64,000 nt of DNA, taken from the NCBI GenBank assembly GCA_947034895.1, contig OX344762.1, positions 39,350,760-39,414,759 on the forward strand. The letters are read 5' to 3'. The notes beneath the pieces were generated by a model. That model was not told the origin of the DNA and made no database searches. It worked only from the letters and a program-made list of their open reading frames with translations. Each line of letters begins with the position of its first letter. The stretch's first letter is position 1. This document shows positions 54,325 through 64,000 of the stretch, piece after piece. Both the position numbers and the translations under genes were made by a program. The DNA comes from Rhytidiadelphus loreus. Taxonomy: Eukaryota; Streptophyta; Bryopsida; Hypnales; Hylocomiaceae.

Positions 54325-56589
54325 ATATTGGCAATTGAAAGGTTGTAATGCACTTTCATTAGCATGCATTATTTGACATTGCATGATAAGGAGGCCACGT
54401 CAAATCTCTGGTTTTTGTAATTTCGGATTCATTTCAACATTAATTTTTTTTAAATAAATTTTAATTAAATTAAACTATCCCGTGCAATTTAGGCCTTGTA
54501 GTTTGCTGATTTTTATTTTATATTAATTTATTTGGTTGGTTTTGGCCAATGTTCTCCATTATTCGAGAACTCACAACCCTATTTTGAACTCATTCTTCTT
54601 CCAATGCAATAGTAGACTCTCATAAACTTTTATGTTTTGATTGTGTACATCTTTTATAATCAATATCTAGGTTTTTGTGATGCTTTTGGGTCAAAATGTA
54701 GGTATTGCATTTTGAATAGTGTTGCTTATGGGTGCACATATCTTACATGGAGTTAGAGTAATTACATTTTTAAATCCTTTAAATAAGCATTATAGCAAGG
54801 TTCCTATTATGAGCCCTTGGAATCTTAAGTGTCTCTAAAGGAACACCTAAAGTTAAGGCAAGCGTCTATGATCTCAAGTTTGGCATAACTTTCTTAGACT
54901 TCATAATAGGAATTTCATTTTTATTTCCATTAGTGCCTTAGAGCAAAAATTATGCACAATATACTCAAATGCTTGAGGCTAGTTAACAAAAGAAAAACAC
55001 AAAATTGTGAAATACAATTTTTAAAAATGATTTTTCATATAATTTTTTTTTGTCTTTTTGATTCATTCCATTTGGCATAGTGATGAGAAATTTATGGAGC
55101 ATCTTATTTTGTTGGCAATCAAAGCATCTTGCTCATTTTTATTTTTTAACTCAATTTTCAAAAAATTCAAAAATAGAAGATTTGTAGGATTTTGTTCATT
55201 TATTAGAAAATCCTCACCATTGGGAATAGTTTTTTTCAATTCTATATTAGAATTACTAACAATTTAGCTTTTTCTTTTAAGTTGAATCAACTTCTACAAC
55301 AATTTTTCAAAGAATGAAAATGGATTTTTAAGAAAAAAATTCCTTGCATATGGCTTTCAACACAATTCTTCAACATTATGTTTTGAGGACTCAAAGTATA
55401 AAACATAAATAATTTAAGTTAAAAACGATACAAAGCCTAATAATCAAGTATAAAAAATTTGAGACCACAAAAGTCTTTATGAAATCCTAGAGAGGAAAAA
55501 TGATTATTTAAGGGTTAATTAAAAAAAATTCTATCATTTTGATATTAGATATATAAATTTTGCATTGAAATTGATGTTTTTATGTTATAGAAAATAGAAA
55601 CAACATATAGATTGTATTGAGAGCAATAAGGTTTTCTTCCAGTGATTGTTGATAAAAAGACAAATGAAATAATTGTAGCGGATACAATTAAAAGAGCCTA
55701 CACATTCAGGATGGGGGGGCAAAATAGATCCTAATCGAAGTCAATGTTTAGAACTTTTTGAATTTTTGTTTACAGAGTATTGGAGTATAAAAATATTGCG
55801 TCATTACTAGAAGGAAAGCAAGTAAATCATTGAAACAAGATTTGCCTTCAATAGATTATTTCTCCAAAGAATGTCTTATGAATAGAGACTTTCATTCAAG
55901 TTTCCAATGATAATTTCCAATTTTCACATACAAATGTGAAATTATTTTAGACCATAAAAAAACCTTTGTTGGAAATTATAGATTTCCAATATTTGTATAG
56001 AGCTTCCAACAAGGTAGTCTAGATTCAGAAGTACCAAACCTAGTTGAAAGATATTGCAACTTTAGGATTGCCCATTGACTTCCTCAATGTAAAGTTACGG
56101 TAGGAGAGCCTATTTAGACCATGTGACTATTTCAACTACTTTGTAGCCACTATGTATCAACAAAGTTGTTTTTATGGAGATGATTCACATCAAATCAACT
56201 CCATAAGGACATTTTGACACAAATAGGGTCTTTTACATAATAGCCTTTACCTATGGCCATCCACACTCCTTTAGCCCTAAAATGATGAAGCCTAACACCA
56301 AAGTAATCAATAAAAAACTATTTAATTTTTGGACCAATAAGTGCATTTTTTATTCCTAGGTGTGCTTAAAGAGTTGATTCAAAGTAGCCTTCTAATAGCT
56401 ATAGCAAACTCCAAAAGATGATTTTTGAAGGATGCTAATTAATTGGACATAATTTTTTGCCATACCAATAAGTACACAATTTGATCATAAGTCTAGGATC
56501 AATTCTGGGTAGACAAATGTGGTAAAATTCAAAATTTACTCAATCATCCAATGCCTAAAAAGGTAAAAAAAGTACATATTGACTTGCCC
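54325..56589. other. AT-rich repeat-derived DNA
   Basis: 54900-55300 is an inverted TTAA-family-like stretch (TTGATTCATTCCATTTGGC, TTAGAGCAAAAATTATGC). The rest is AT-rich with no gene seen. Confidence 0.5.
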
Positions 56590-56690
56590 TGAAATCCTCT
56601 TTCAATGGCCAACAAAACCCAACAAAATCCCACAATAAGAACCATGCTCAGACGCTTAAATATTTGACTTGCACGTAAGTTAGTTGCACA

Positions 56691-57381
56691 TACTGCACCA
56701 ACTTCTAGCTTTAAAATAAGTAAGAAATAGTTCCTTGGTCATAACAGCAAGCAACGGAAATGGAACTCACTGGGTAGGAAGATGCAAGAGATCCACGAGC
56801 AGGCACATGGTGAACTAAAACATCACAATACAGTAATGACCAAAAATCTGCACCACTCAAGTGATGCAGTCGAGACTTATAGTTCACATCTCCAACTTCA
56901 CATCATGTACCACAAAGGTTCACCCCAGAAAACAAAGAGATTGGATAAGACTTTGAATATGCACTTACGAGAGTCAAAAATGACGTTAGGACTGCATATA
57001 TTAATTCTTCGTATCTTCGATACAATTACACGTCAAAGCACTTCAATGCCCATGGATCTTGTGCAAAATTCCACATCAAGCATTGGTCTATACATTGCCC
57101 GCAGCAGGACACGATTGTGTCCCAAATCTAATAAATCCAATGTCACTTGACAGAGGATCTCAATGGGGAAGTGTACATTCCTACAATGTCTCCACCACCC
57201 CAGTTATTATTCCATGTTTCCACTACGGATAGCACCCACTATCCAAGCATGAGATGATCAATTACCTGTGCAAGGGCCACCCTTTGAGTGGAGCAATCTG
57301 CCTGCAGTTGGGACGACACGTTAATCTGCTTATATAATGCAGACCAATAAAGCAGTAAAAGAGCCACCCGCCTTCCAGTTT
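56691..57381. other. Downstream flank of the AHL-like gene
   Basis: The part next to 57381 is probably its 3' UTR. A 122-residue plus-strand frame at 56782-57150 has no motif and lies antisense to this flank. Confidence 0.5.
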
Positions 57382-60300
57382 TCAAAGAGTGGAAGACTTA
57401 TAACTTGCATCCACAGCTGCGATGATTTTGTTGTGCAATGACTTTCCACAACACGCTACAATGCCACGATCCAGCCCTTCCAAAAACCGACCCTTGGAGA
57501 AATCAAGAGGTCGCCCCCCTGCATCGGTGACCACACCACCAGCTTCTTGCACAATGAGCACACCTGCTGCATGATCCCAGATTTTCTCCTTATACCCCGC
57601 CTTTGCAAACTTCATAAAAATCTCAGCATCGCCCCGAGCGATAGCTGCATATTTGGCCATACTGTAGACACGTAGTGGCTGATTCCTGGCAAAAGGTAAA
57701 GACTGGCTTAGATCCTTTAGGCTTCTACCTCTAATTGCAAGTATACAAAAACTGAAGCTTTGGTTATTTGGTGATTAAGCTAGAAACACAAAATTGAAAA
57801 TTCTACCCTCAGTAGGAGAGAACTCAACCCAAAGTGGTATTCTAGAGAATCTAGCTGCATTACAACTGGTAGAGTTAGAAATTTTGCTTTAAAATGGTGT
57901 TACAACTGGTAGGTATTAAAGCAACTAGGTTTTCCAGAACACCTCTGATAAAATAGTTTTTCTACTATTGCCTAAAAAGAGGGGTTCATCATTGGCGAAC
58001 TTACAATACACTTACTAGATAAATGATAAGATAGATACAAAAGGAAAAAGACCAAGGTTAGCTCTTCAATGTATGCTGAAAGGTGTCCAATCAGCAAGTA
58101 CTAACACAGGCAGGACCAACTCTCTGAATCGGTGCATTCTCTACAATAGCAAAAGAAGACAGTTACTAAGCCGTGGGTGCAAGAGGTCAAGGTAATGCAT
58201 GTCAAAAGTGGGAAAGAAAGTAACGAGAGCAGAAAACACTGTCGCATCCAACAGAAAGTGAAACAAGAGTCTTCTAAAATGATGTTGCAAGCACGATCTG
58301 AATGCTTTCATACAAAAGAAATAAATTCATAAAGTCAGCGGAGATGTGTCCAAAGTGTTTGGGTACGGAAGGTATGAAAAGGCCTCATACCTTAAACCCA
58401 AAGTGTTTGCCAGACCAGCTGTAAAAGAATGACTAGAGTTGGCTTTCTCCACCGGCTCACAAAAAGTTGCGTCGGCAGGGTCAACAACTGCGGAGACGCA
58501 CACCTCACGAGGAGCATGAACCTCGTTAAAGGTTTTCCCATTAAAAATCATGGGCTGCATCCATGCTCGACCGTCTCCTTTTTGAGCTGTCATGACACAC
58601 CCCCTATGCCATTTGTTGGGGTCTGGTGGCGCAATTTGCATAGCAATTCGATAGTATCTGTTGAAATATTACAATCACTACCGTCAATCCAACTGATGCA
58701 TTTCCTTCAAGAGAGTTCGACGCAGATAAGCGAAACCAGTTCATGCTACAACACCTGCTGAGAACTCTAGCCGGGTAAGTAGAATTACAAGTAGGGAACC
58801 CACCCCCGAGAGGAGTCAAGAAAACTTAGCCACGCTAAAATTACCAGGGTTTATGTTAACAACTAATTTATGTTAACCCCTAAAAGCCCAAGGCACCATG
58901 TTTTGGTGTTGACTAAACTTTGAAGTTAAAAAAAATCTTTTCAAAGTAATGTTATTGGTAAATTATATTTTTGTAATTTGATTTTGAAAAAAACTATTTA
59001 TGATTCTTCTATTGAAGATTTTGTGCAAGGGTGTCCATTGTAAATCTTGATTTTTCAAAGTTAAAGGCTCTTGGGGATGAGCCTCAAATACATTGGATCT
59101 TGAAGAAAAAATCAAACTGGAAATTCATTTAAAAAAATTGTAGAGTAGAACTTGAGAAATTGTAAATCAAATATGATTATGCATGGTATGTACTTTAACC
59201 TCATACTTATTTCATGACCTCCATTTCAGATTTGACTTGAAAAAACGGGATACAAAGACTTCAAATAACTTTCATAGTTTTAACACCCTCTTGATCAAAC
59301 ATTATAATCTTTCAAACCATAAGTGATATTGTTGAGTTTTCTTTTCCTATGTGATCTATAACACATCTAGTTTGAATTTGTACAATTTCGAAAAAACTTC
59401 AAAAAACTGATAACTTATCAAAATTTGGTTTTCTTGTTTGGTTTTGAACAAAACTCTAAGAAGCTGAAAAAAGATCTTGGGCATTTACGGGTTAATTGGC
59501 GTTACAGTTAGCAAGGTTTACGTCAGAAACTACCTTAAATGGCGTTGCAATTGACAAGGATTAACATGGCTAACTATTCTTGAACACCCCTGAGCATACA
59601 ATTGAAAATGAAGATACATCCATAAGCGTGCTTATAGGAGTGCATCAGTATAGAAAAAACTAGATGCTTACTTGTGATGATATCCCAACCAAGCCGTTCT
59701 CATCGGAAAGTTTGGACATCCTAAAACCCCAAGCACAACTTCGCCATCGTCCACAAGAGCCAGAGCCACCGCATACTGATCCCCGCGGACAAACCCTAAA
59801 GTACCATCAACAGGATCCAGCACCCAGTGACGCCCTGTAGGGCCACCAAGGGCGGTTCCTTTGTTGATGAACTTGAGCACTTCGTAGGAGCCCAGTGGTT
59901 GCTTGGGAGGCGCTATGCCCACCACCGAGGCCTCACATAAGCATTCGTTCACTGCATTGACGACCCTATGGGACATGTCCATGCCACCCTGACCTCTCAG
60001 ACCATTTGTGTCTTCTTCAGCCACCATCGAAATCTCCTCCCCTTGGAAAGCTTGTGAAAGAACCCAGCTCACAACAGCCTGCACTCCCCAATCTGCACCA
60101 GTCACACAAGTTCATCAGCAGCAAGTTCGACACCTGTTTCATCACCAATCACTATTCAATCTTCATCAAGTGCTGTGAATTGAAACAACGATTTAAGTTT
60201 TTGAAGGGTTTTGAAGGTTCAAAATTCCTTCATGAACTCTCCAAAGCAACCTCCTTCTTTCTTTTAGTAAAATTCAATAAAACGAATATCAAGTTTAGAA

Positions 60301-62875
60301 AAACAAAAACACAACAACTATTCCGCTCTTTATAATAGATAAGCTCCAATATGTCAAAGATATAATATTTCACTTAAAGCTATTATGTTTACCTAAAGCT
60401 CCTATCAAAAGGTTACGCGGAACAATTAAATCAACGAAACCGTGATTGAATAAAGATTCGGCAAAGGAAACTGAATAAGAACTTGGGTGTGAGAAACTCG
60501 GAGGTCGTGCACACTGCCACTACGTGTACAGTACCTGCCACTGTAATTAGTGATTTATCCTTCTTTTTGTCCGCCTTCTCCTCGTGACGAATCAACCTCT
60601 CCTGAACTCGTTGGCTCAGCATGGACGCAAGCTGAACCGCTTGAATAGCGGCTGCCATTTCTAGGCCATATTTACCATGCACGTCTGGTTTGATTTTAAT
60701 AAGGTCTTCTTGAAGCCCAGATGGCCACCAATCCCACTCTTTGGCAGGCTCCACATTCATTGCTTGTTCTATAACAGGAAGTGGTTGTTGACCATCAAAA
60801 AGTCCCACAGTCTGCGATGGGTCGCTGTGAATTGTTACAAGGTCTTCGGGTATGACTTCCAAGAACACCGGTTCGTCACTTCCTTGTGTTTCGTAATCAC
60901 TGTGAATATTGTCCTGAGGAGAAGGATTGCCGGAATCTGGTGGCGTGCAATTGTGAAGTGCACCGTTGGAATCCACCCTGGTACTAGGAGCTCGTGACCT
61001 GCTCGCCTGTTGAACAGAACAGCGACTATCACGGTCAACGAAACCGAGAATTTTTTGCATCAACCATTGAGAGTATTTACATGAGATACCCTTAATTTTA
61101 TGCAGGAACACTTGACCTTTTCAAGATTCACAAAATACTAAACCTTTGTTACTCCATAGGAGAGAACAAAGCGAGGCATGAAAAGATATCAAACATCTCG
61201 TACCCAGATAATTGGTCATATCATAGAACTAGTATCTGTCTCACATTGTCAATTCATCAAATTCATGGACTTCTTCAAGAGCATCGCATAACATTCTTGA
61301 CCAGTAGAAGCATGACACCTATTGTTAACAGTGCCAACTAAGTGTTAATTCGGGCAAAGTCCTGACAAATGAACCTAAAGTAAAGCTCTAACACACTCTC
61401 ATATATCAAGACAATGGCTAATAGGCTTCAGGAGCTCGCACTTGTTCAAATTGACTGGACGAAACCCTTTGTCCACTACTTTGTCAACTCAATTTTGCAA
61501 AACAAGAAGTCAGGGACTCCTTTTCACAGGGTGCTCAACAACGATTCTATGTCAGTTTCTATAAGTGCGTAATCTAAATCCAAAAAATCGAGCAGTAAAC
61601 GGTCCATCAACCAAATCAAAAGATCTATCAATGCAGAACATCAACCACGACGTAAACAGAGTACCCAAAACTTTCACGGCCAGTCCTAATCCCTGGCAGT
61701 CTGCGACACGACTCAAGAAGGATACAGAAACACCTACTGGACACAAATTGAAGCATCTTACAATTATTCAGGTAAAACTTCAACGGATTTCACCAAACAC
61801 CTCTTTAGGAACAGGAAAACGGAGGAGCTCTCACTTGTTCAGATTCAGCTCAACTTTGCAAAACCCGGTGTCAGGGATTCGCCTTCGTGCCAATTCAGAC
61901 AGGGTGCTCAAACAAGGACTTTCTAGAATGCTATGTTATTAGTTTCTACAAATGCGGATTCTAAACCCAAAACAATCCAACAGTAATAGGTCAGTCAACC
62001 AAATAAAAGATGGTTTACCGAGAGCAATACAGGATCAAAACCAGGACGTCATAGATTTCTACGGCTAACCCATATCCCCGGCACCTTGCGACATTACTCG
62101 AGAAGGATGCAGATACTTGCTAAAAGACAGAAAAATCGTACTCCCTCCGTCCTGAGACGAAATAAGTGTCCTAATTGGACCCCATGTTTTCAAGGATATT
62201 TTGAGTAGGTAATATGGAGGCATTTTTCTGTTACAATTTATTTAGGTTGTAATGAACACATGAAATGTTCTTCATTATTTTGGTGGTATAAAATTTGGAC
62301 CCTTCTGAATTTCTCCGTTTCACAAATATGAAATTGGTATCCAATGTTTTCAACAAAACTGCGGACACTTATTTCGGGACAGCACAACAGAGTGCACCAA
62401 ATACCTCTTTCGAATGCCGCAATCCTCCTGACTTTCCTCGCTCCACCTGACCACTGCCCTCGTCCTTGTTCTCTGCCTCCACAGGAGCAAACACTGCCGA
62501 GTTCAAATCCTCCCTCCCCTGCCACAATTTGTCCAACGCAGACACAGAATTCACCAATTCCTCTTCTCCTTGCTTGACTTCCACGCCTTTCACCTTCTCG
62601 GGACCCACATTGGACTTTCCCGTGCACCGTCTCCTTCGACTACTCGCACTCCGAACGCCATACGACACCGGTCGTCTCGTGGAATAAGAATTCGGAAACG
62701 GGGAAATCCGCAGCAAACTCGACGCAGTGGTGGGCACCCAGCGCCAAGCACACGCCATGACCGGTGTCACTTTCGCAAGAGGAGAAGTCAGGGTCTCATG
62801 GTGATCTGATTCGCCAATGCTCACACGTTGTTGGGAGGAAGGAAGAGGAGGTCGGAGGAGAGAGGTGGTGGCCAT
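57382..62875 (-). CDS. AHL: 3'(2'),5'-bisphosphate nucleotidase, AHL/HAL2-like (PAP phosphatase)
   Basis: Five coding exons on the minus strand: 62405-62875, 60535-61006, 59672-60092, 58391-58603 and 57382-57685, all with GT/AG sites and agreeing phases, giving 626 residues. The inositol-monophosphatase-fold metal site is intact: VAEEDT, DPVDGTLGF and WDHAAG. AHL-specific tracts are ITVADWGVQAVVSW, KGCVMTAQKGDG, CEPVEKANSSHSFTAGLANT, KYAAIARGDAE and the end GLDRGIVACCGKSLH. The enzyme removes the 3'-phosphate from PAP, a by-product of sulphation and a stress signal, and needs magnesium. The catalytic part starts only near residue 260; about 250 residues of low-complexity N-terminal sequence precede it, longer than the roughly 370-residue Arabidopsis protein. 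Part of exon 1 looks like a plastid transit peptide, and the second ATG at 62758 (MACAWRWVPTTASSLLR) may be the true start. The exon 1-2 join is inferred. Confidence 0.88.
58877..59491. mobile_element. TTAA-flanked, piggyBac-like element in intron 3 of the AHL-like gene
   Basis: The left end CCCCTAAAAGCCCAAGG and right end CTTGGGCATTTACGGG are inverted repeats flanked by TTAA (58873-58876, 59492-59495). The 615-bp inside is AT-rich without coding capacity. The ends share CCCCTAAA with the element at 50622-51517, while the inner part of the repeat differs, suggesting a related subfamily. Confidence 0.72.
61430..62125. repeat. Tandem duplication in intron 1 of the AHL-like gene
   Basis: 61430-61740 and 61818-62125 share GGAGCTC.CACTTGTTCA, CAACTCAATTTTGCAAAAC / CAACTTTGCAAAACCC, GTCAGGGA, CAGGGTGCTCAA, GTCAACCAAAT and GACTC.AGAAGGAT words in the same order, with many substitutions. 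It is an old segmental duplication of about 310 bp. Confidence 0.75.
62141..62385. mobile_element. Stowaway MITE, right end truncated, in intron 1 of the AHL-like gene
   Basis: It starts CTCCCTCCGTCCTGAGACGA after TA, followed by AATAAGTGTCC; the right side reads GGACACTTATTTCGGGAC but the last bases of the inverted end are lost. It ends about 20 bp from the exon 1 donor site. Confidence 0.75.
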
Positions 62876-62969
62876 TCTTGCGCCTCTCTCTGAAATGTAT
62901 GATTCTCTACCATCCTCGTCCACCACCACACATGGGCGCACACAAGGAAACCTGAAAACGCAAAAGGGC

Positions 62970-63490
62970 TCACGCAGCTACACTAACCACAAACACAAAC
63001 GCGAAGACTTATCTTCTGCTACCGTTACTCCTCCCAGAGCTCGCACTCAAATTACGCCTGGAAATGCAAGCAAAAAGACCACCTCCGAATTCTACCGTCC
63101 AGGAGCCTAATTCGAGTGAAATGAGCACCGCTCGAAGGACCCCTCCTGCTAAACCTCAAACCACAGACAGACACACAGAACGGCGACAAACCCAAGAACA
63201 AGTAAAACACGAAATACACCACATTCACTCAGCTACACTAACCACAAACACAAACACGAAGACCTATCTCCTTCTACCGTTACTCCCAAGACTTGCACTC
63301 AAATTACGCCTGGAAATGCAAGCAACAAAACCACCTCCGGCTCCTTTACCTCAAATTCCACCGTCCAGGAGCCTAATTCGGGCGAAACGAGCACCGCTCT
63401 AAGGACCCCTCCTGCTAAAACTCAAACCACAAACAGACACACACAGAGCGGCGCAAACCCAAGAACAACGAGAAACACGAAGCACACCAC
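62970..63490. repeat. 260-bp tandem duplication upstream of the AHL-like gene
   Basis: Two copies (about 62970-63225 and 63230-63490) share CAGCTACACTAACCACAAAC, CACTCAAATTACGCCTGGAA, TCCAGGAGCCTAATTCG and AGGACCCCTCCTGCTAAA in order. Copies are still very similar, so the duplication is fairly young. It lies 100-600 bp before the start codon and may include promoter or leader sequence. Confidence 0.88.
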
Positions 63491-63550
63491 ATTCCTCAAT
63501 GGTTTTTGTTTTCTAACCACGAGCTCCAAATCCCCCAACCAACCAAAAAA

Positions 63551-63741
63551 ACTAAAACTGCAACCGCTACATCTCCATCATCCCCATCTCGAGCTTAGAA
63601 CTGCACAGTACAAAGCCGTGGAAGCTCCCGCTCTACGTCAGCCGGAGTCGGTCTCCAGGCAGTAGTGATAAAGTGTGCTTGCAAGAGAATGATGCTGATG
63701 ACGCAGATGATGATTTTGCATTGATGCGGATACGGGATACA
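63551..63741 (+). CDS. Possible exon of an unrecognised plus-strand gene
   Basis: The frame is open from about 63551 through ...KPWKLPLYVSRSRSPGSSDK and an acidic DDADDDF tract to a good splice donor (ACA|GTAAGA at 63742). No initiating ATG is in frame and no domain is known, so it could be an internal exon of a gene divergent to AHL, or chance. Confidence 0.2.
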
Positions 63742-63844
63742 GTAAGATGCACAAGTGCCATTCTCTTTCCTCATTGGAGAGCAACAAAGAAACTGTGCAA
63801 GACTGGAAGTAGAATGACTTTAGGTTCCTGGTTTTCGTGATACG

Positions 63845-64000
63845 ATATGCTCCATCCGTCCAACAAAAGTTCGTTGACGGAACGGTGACAGACGGGGCTC
63901 TGAATTTAGTATGATCCTCCGCGAATTTTATTTTTTATTTTATTCTTGTCACGAGAAAAAGTGATTTAGTTGCAGAGAGGATCTCCGAAAATGGCGGATA
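63845..64000. repeat. Possible Stowaway-like fragment at the window edge
   Basis: TGCTCCATCCGTCCAACAAAA resembles the Stowaway start CTCCCTCCGT, and TTCGTTGACGG continues the family-like pattern. Only one end is inside the window. Confidence 0.35.

Larger units (their letters stand above)
50435..56690 (+). repeat. 1.6-kb dispersed repeat inflated to 6.3 kb by nested insertions
   Basis: End A (CTTCTGTGCCTAACGTGG, TGCACCAAAGAATGTGACAT) begins at 50435, and a fragment of end B (AAAATCCCACAATAAGAACC, ATGCTCAGACGCTTAAATA) lies at 56590-56690. Between them are several copies of the TTAA-ended family in both orientations, two TTAAAATGGC MITEs and one GAGGCCT MITE. No coding region is visible. Confidence 0.65.

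Noticed and set aside
56782..57150. 122-residue plus-strand frame
   Set aside because: No motif, antisense to the downstream flank of the AHL-like gene.
63064..63402. 112-residue plus-strand Pro/Thr-rich frame
   Set aside because: It falls within the tandem duplication; the two copies read in different frames, which argues against coding.

Overview
This window is plant nuclear DNA. The evidence is four intron-containing plant genes, all matched by residue-level motifs: an AIRP2-type RING E3 ligase, a LOW PSII ACCUMULATION 1-like thylakoid protein, a secretory class III peroxidase and an AHL/HAL2-like PAP phosphatase. Stowaway MITEs with CTCCCTCCGT ends, a plant LINE of the DUF4283/zf-RVT type and a Ty1/copia element agree with this. 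The species cannot be fixed from sequence alone. The proteins diverge clearly from Arabidopsis, so a non-eudicot, possibly a seed-free vascular plant, is my guess rather than a result.

Layout. 1-8260: a decayed LINE on the minus strand (3' end outside the window), broken by a 216-bp CACTA MITE and a 2.1-kb non-autonomous CACTA element. 8261-22340: AT-rich, gene-free DNA built from interspersed repeats and MITEs. 23558-26803 (+): the RING ligase gene, five coding exons. 27890-35225: a nest of transposons in which a dispersed repeat is split by a copia element; the copia left LTR is split by a Tc1 element, and its internal region carries two foldback elements. 37794-40481 (+): the LPA1-like gene, six coding exons. 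41150-44088: repeat fragments and unrecognised sequence. 44089-47828 (-): the peroxidase gene, three exons, with MITEs in both introns. 50435-56690: one dispersed repeat inflated by several inserted elements. 57382-62875 (-): the PAP phosphatase gene, five coding exons, with MITEs in introns. 62970-63490: a tandem duplication upstream of it.

The genes are not an operon and show no shared pathway beyond plastid and stress biology: LPA1-like and AHL carry transit-peptide-like N termini, AIRP2 is linked to abscisic acid signalling, and class III peroxidases act in the cell wall. Exon limits were placed by reading frame, GT/AG sites and remembered family motifs, not by transcripts.

The most interesting content is the transposon record. 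Many elements have target-site duplications readable directly: 3 bp for CACTA types, TA for Tc1 and Stowaway types, TTAA for a piggyBac-like family and 9 bp for a Mutator-like MITE family. Together they allow the order of insertion to be reconstructed. I found no convincing tRNA, rRNA, CRISPR or other RNA gene, though I could not run a structural RNA search.
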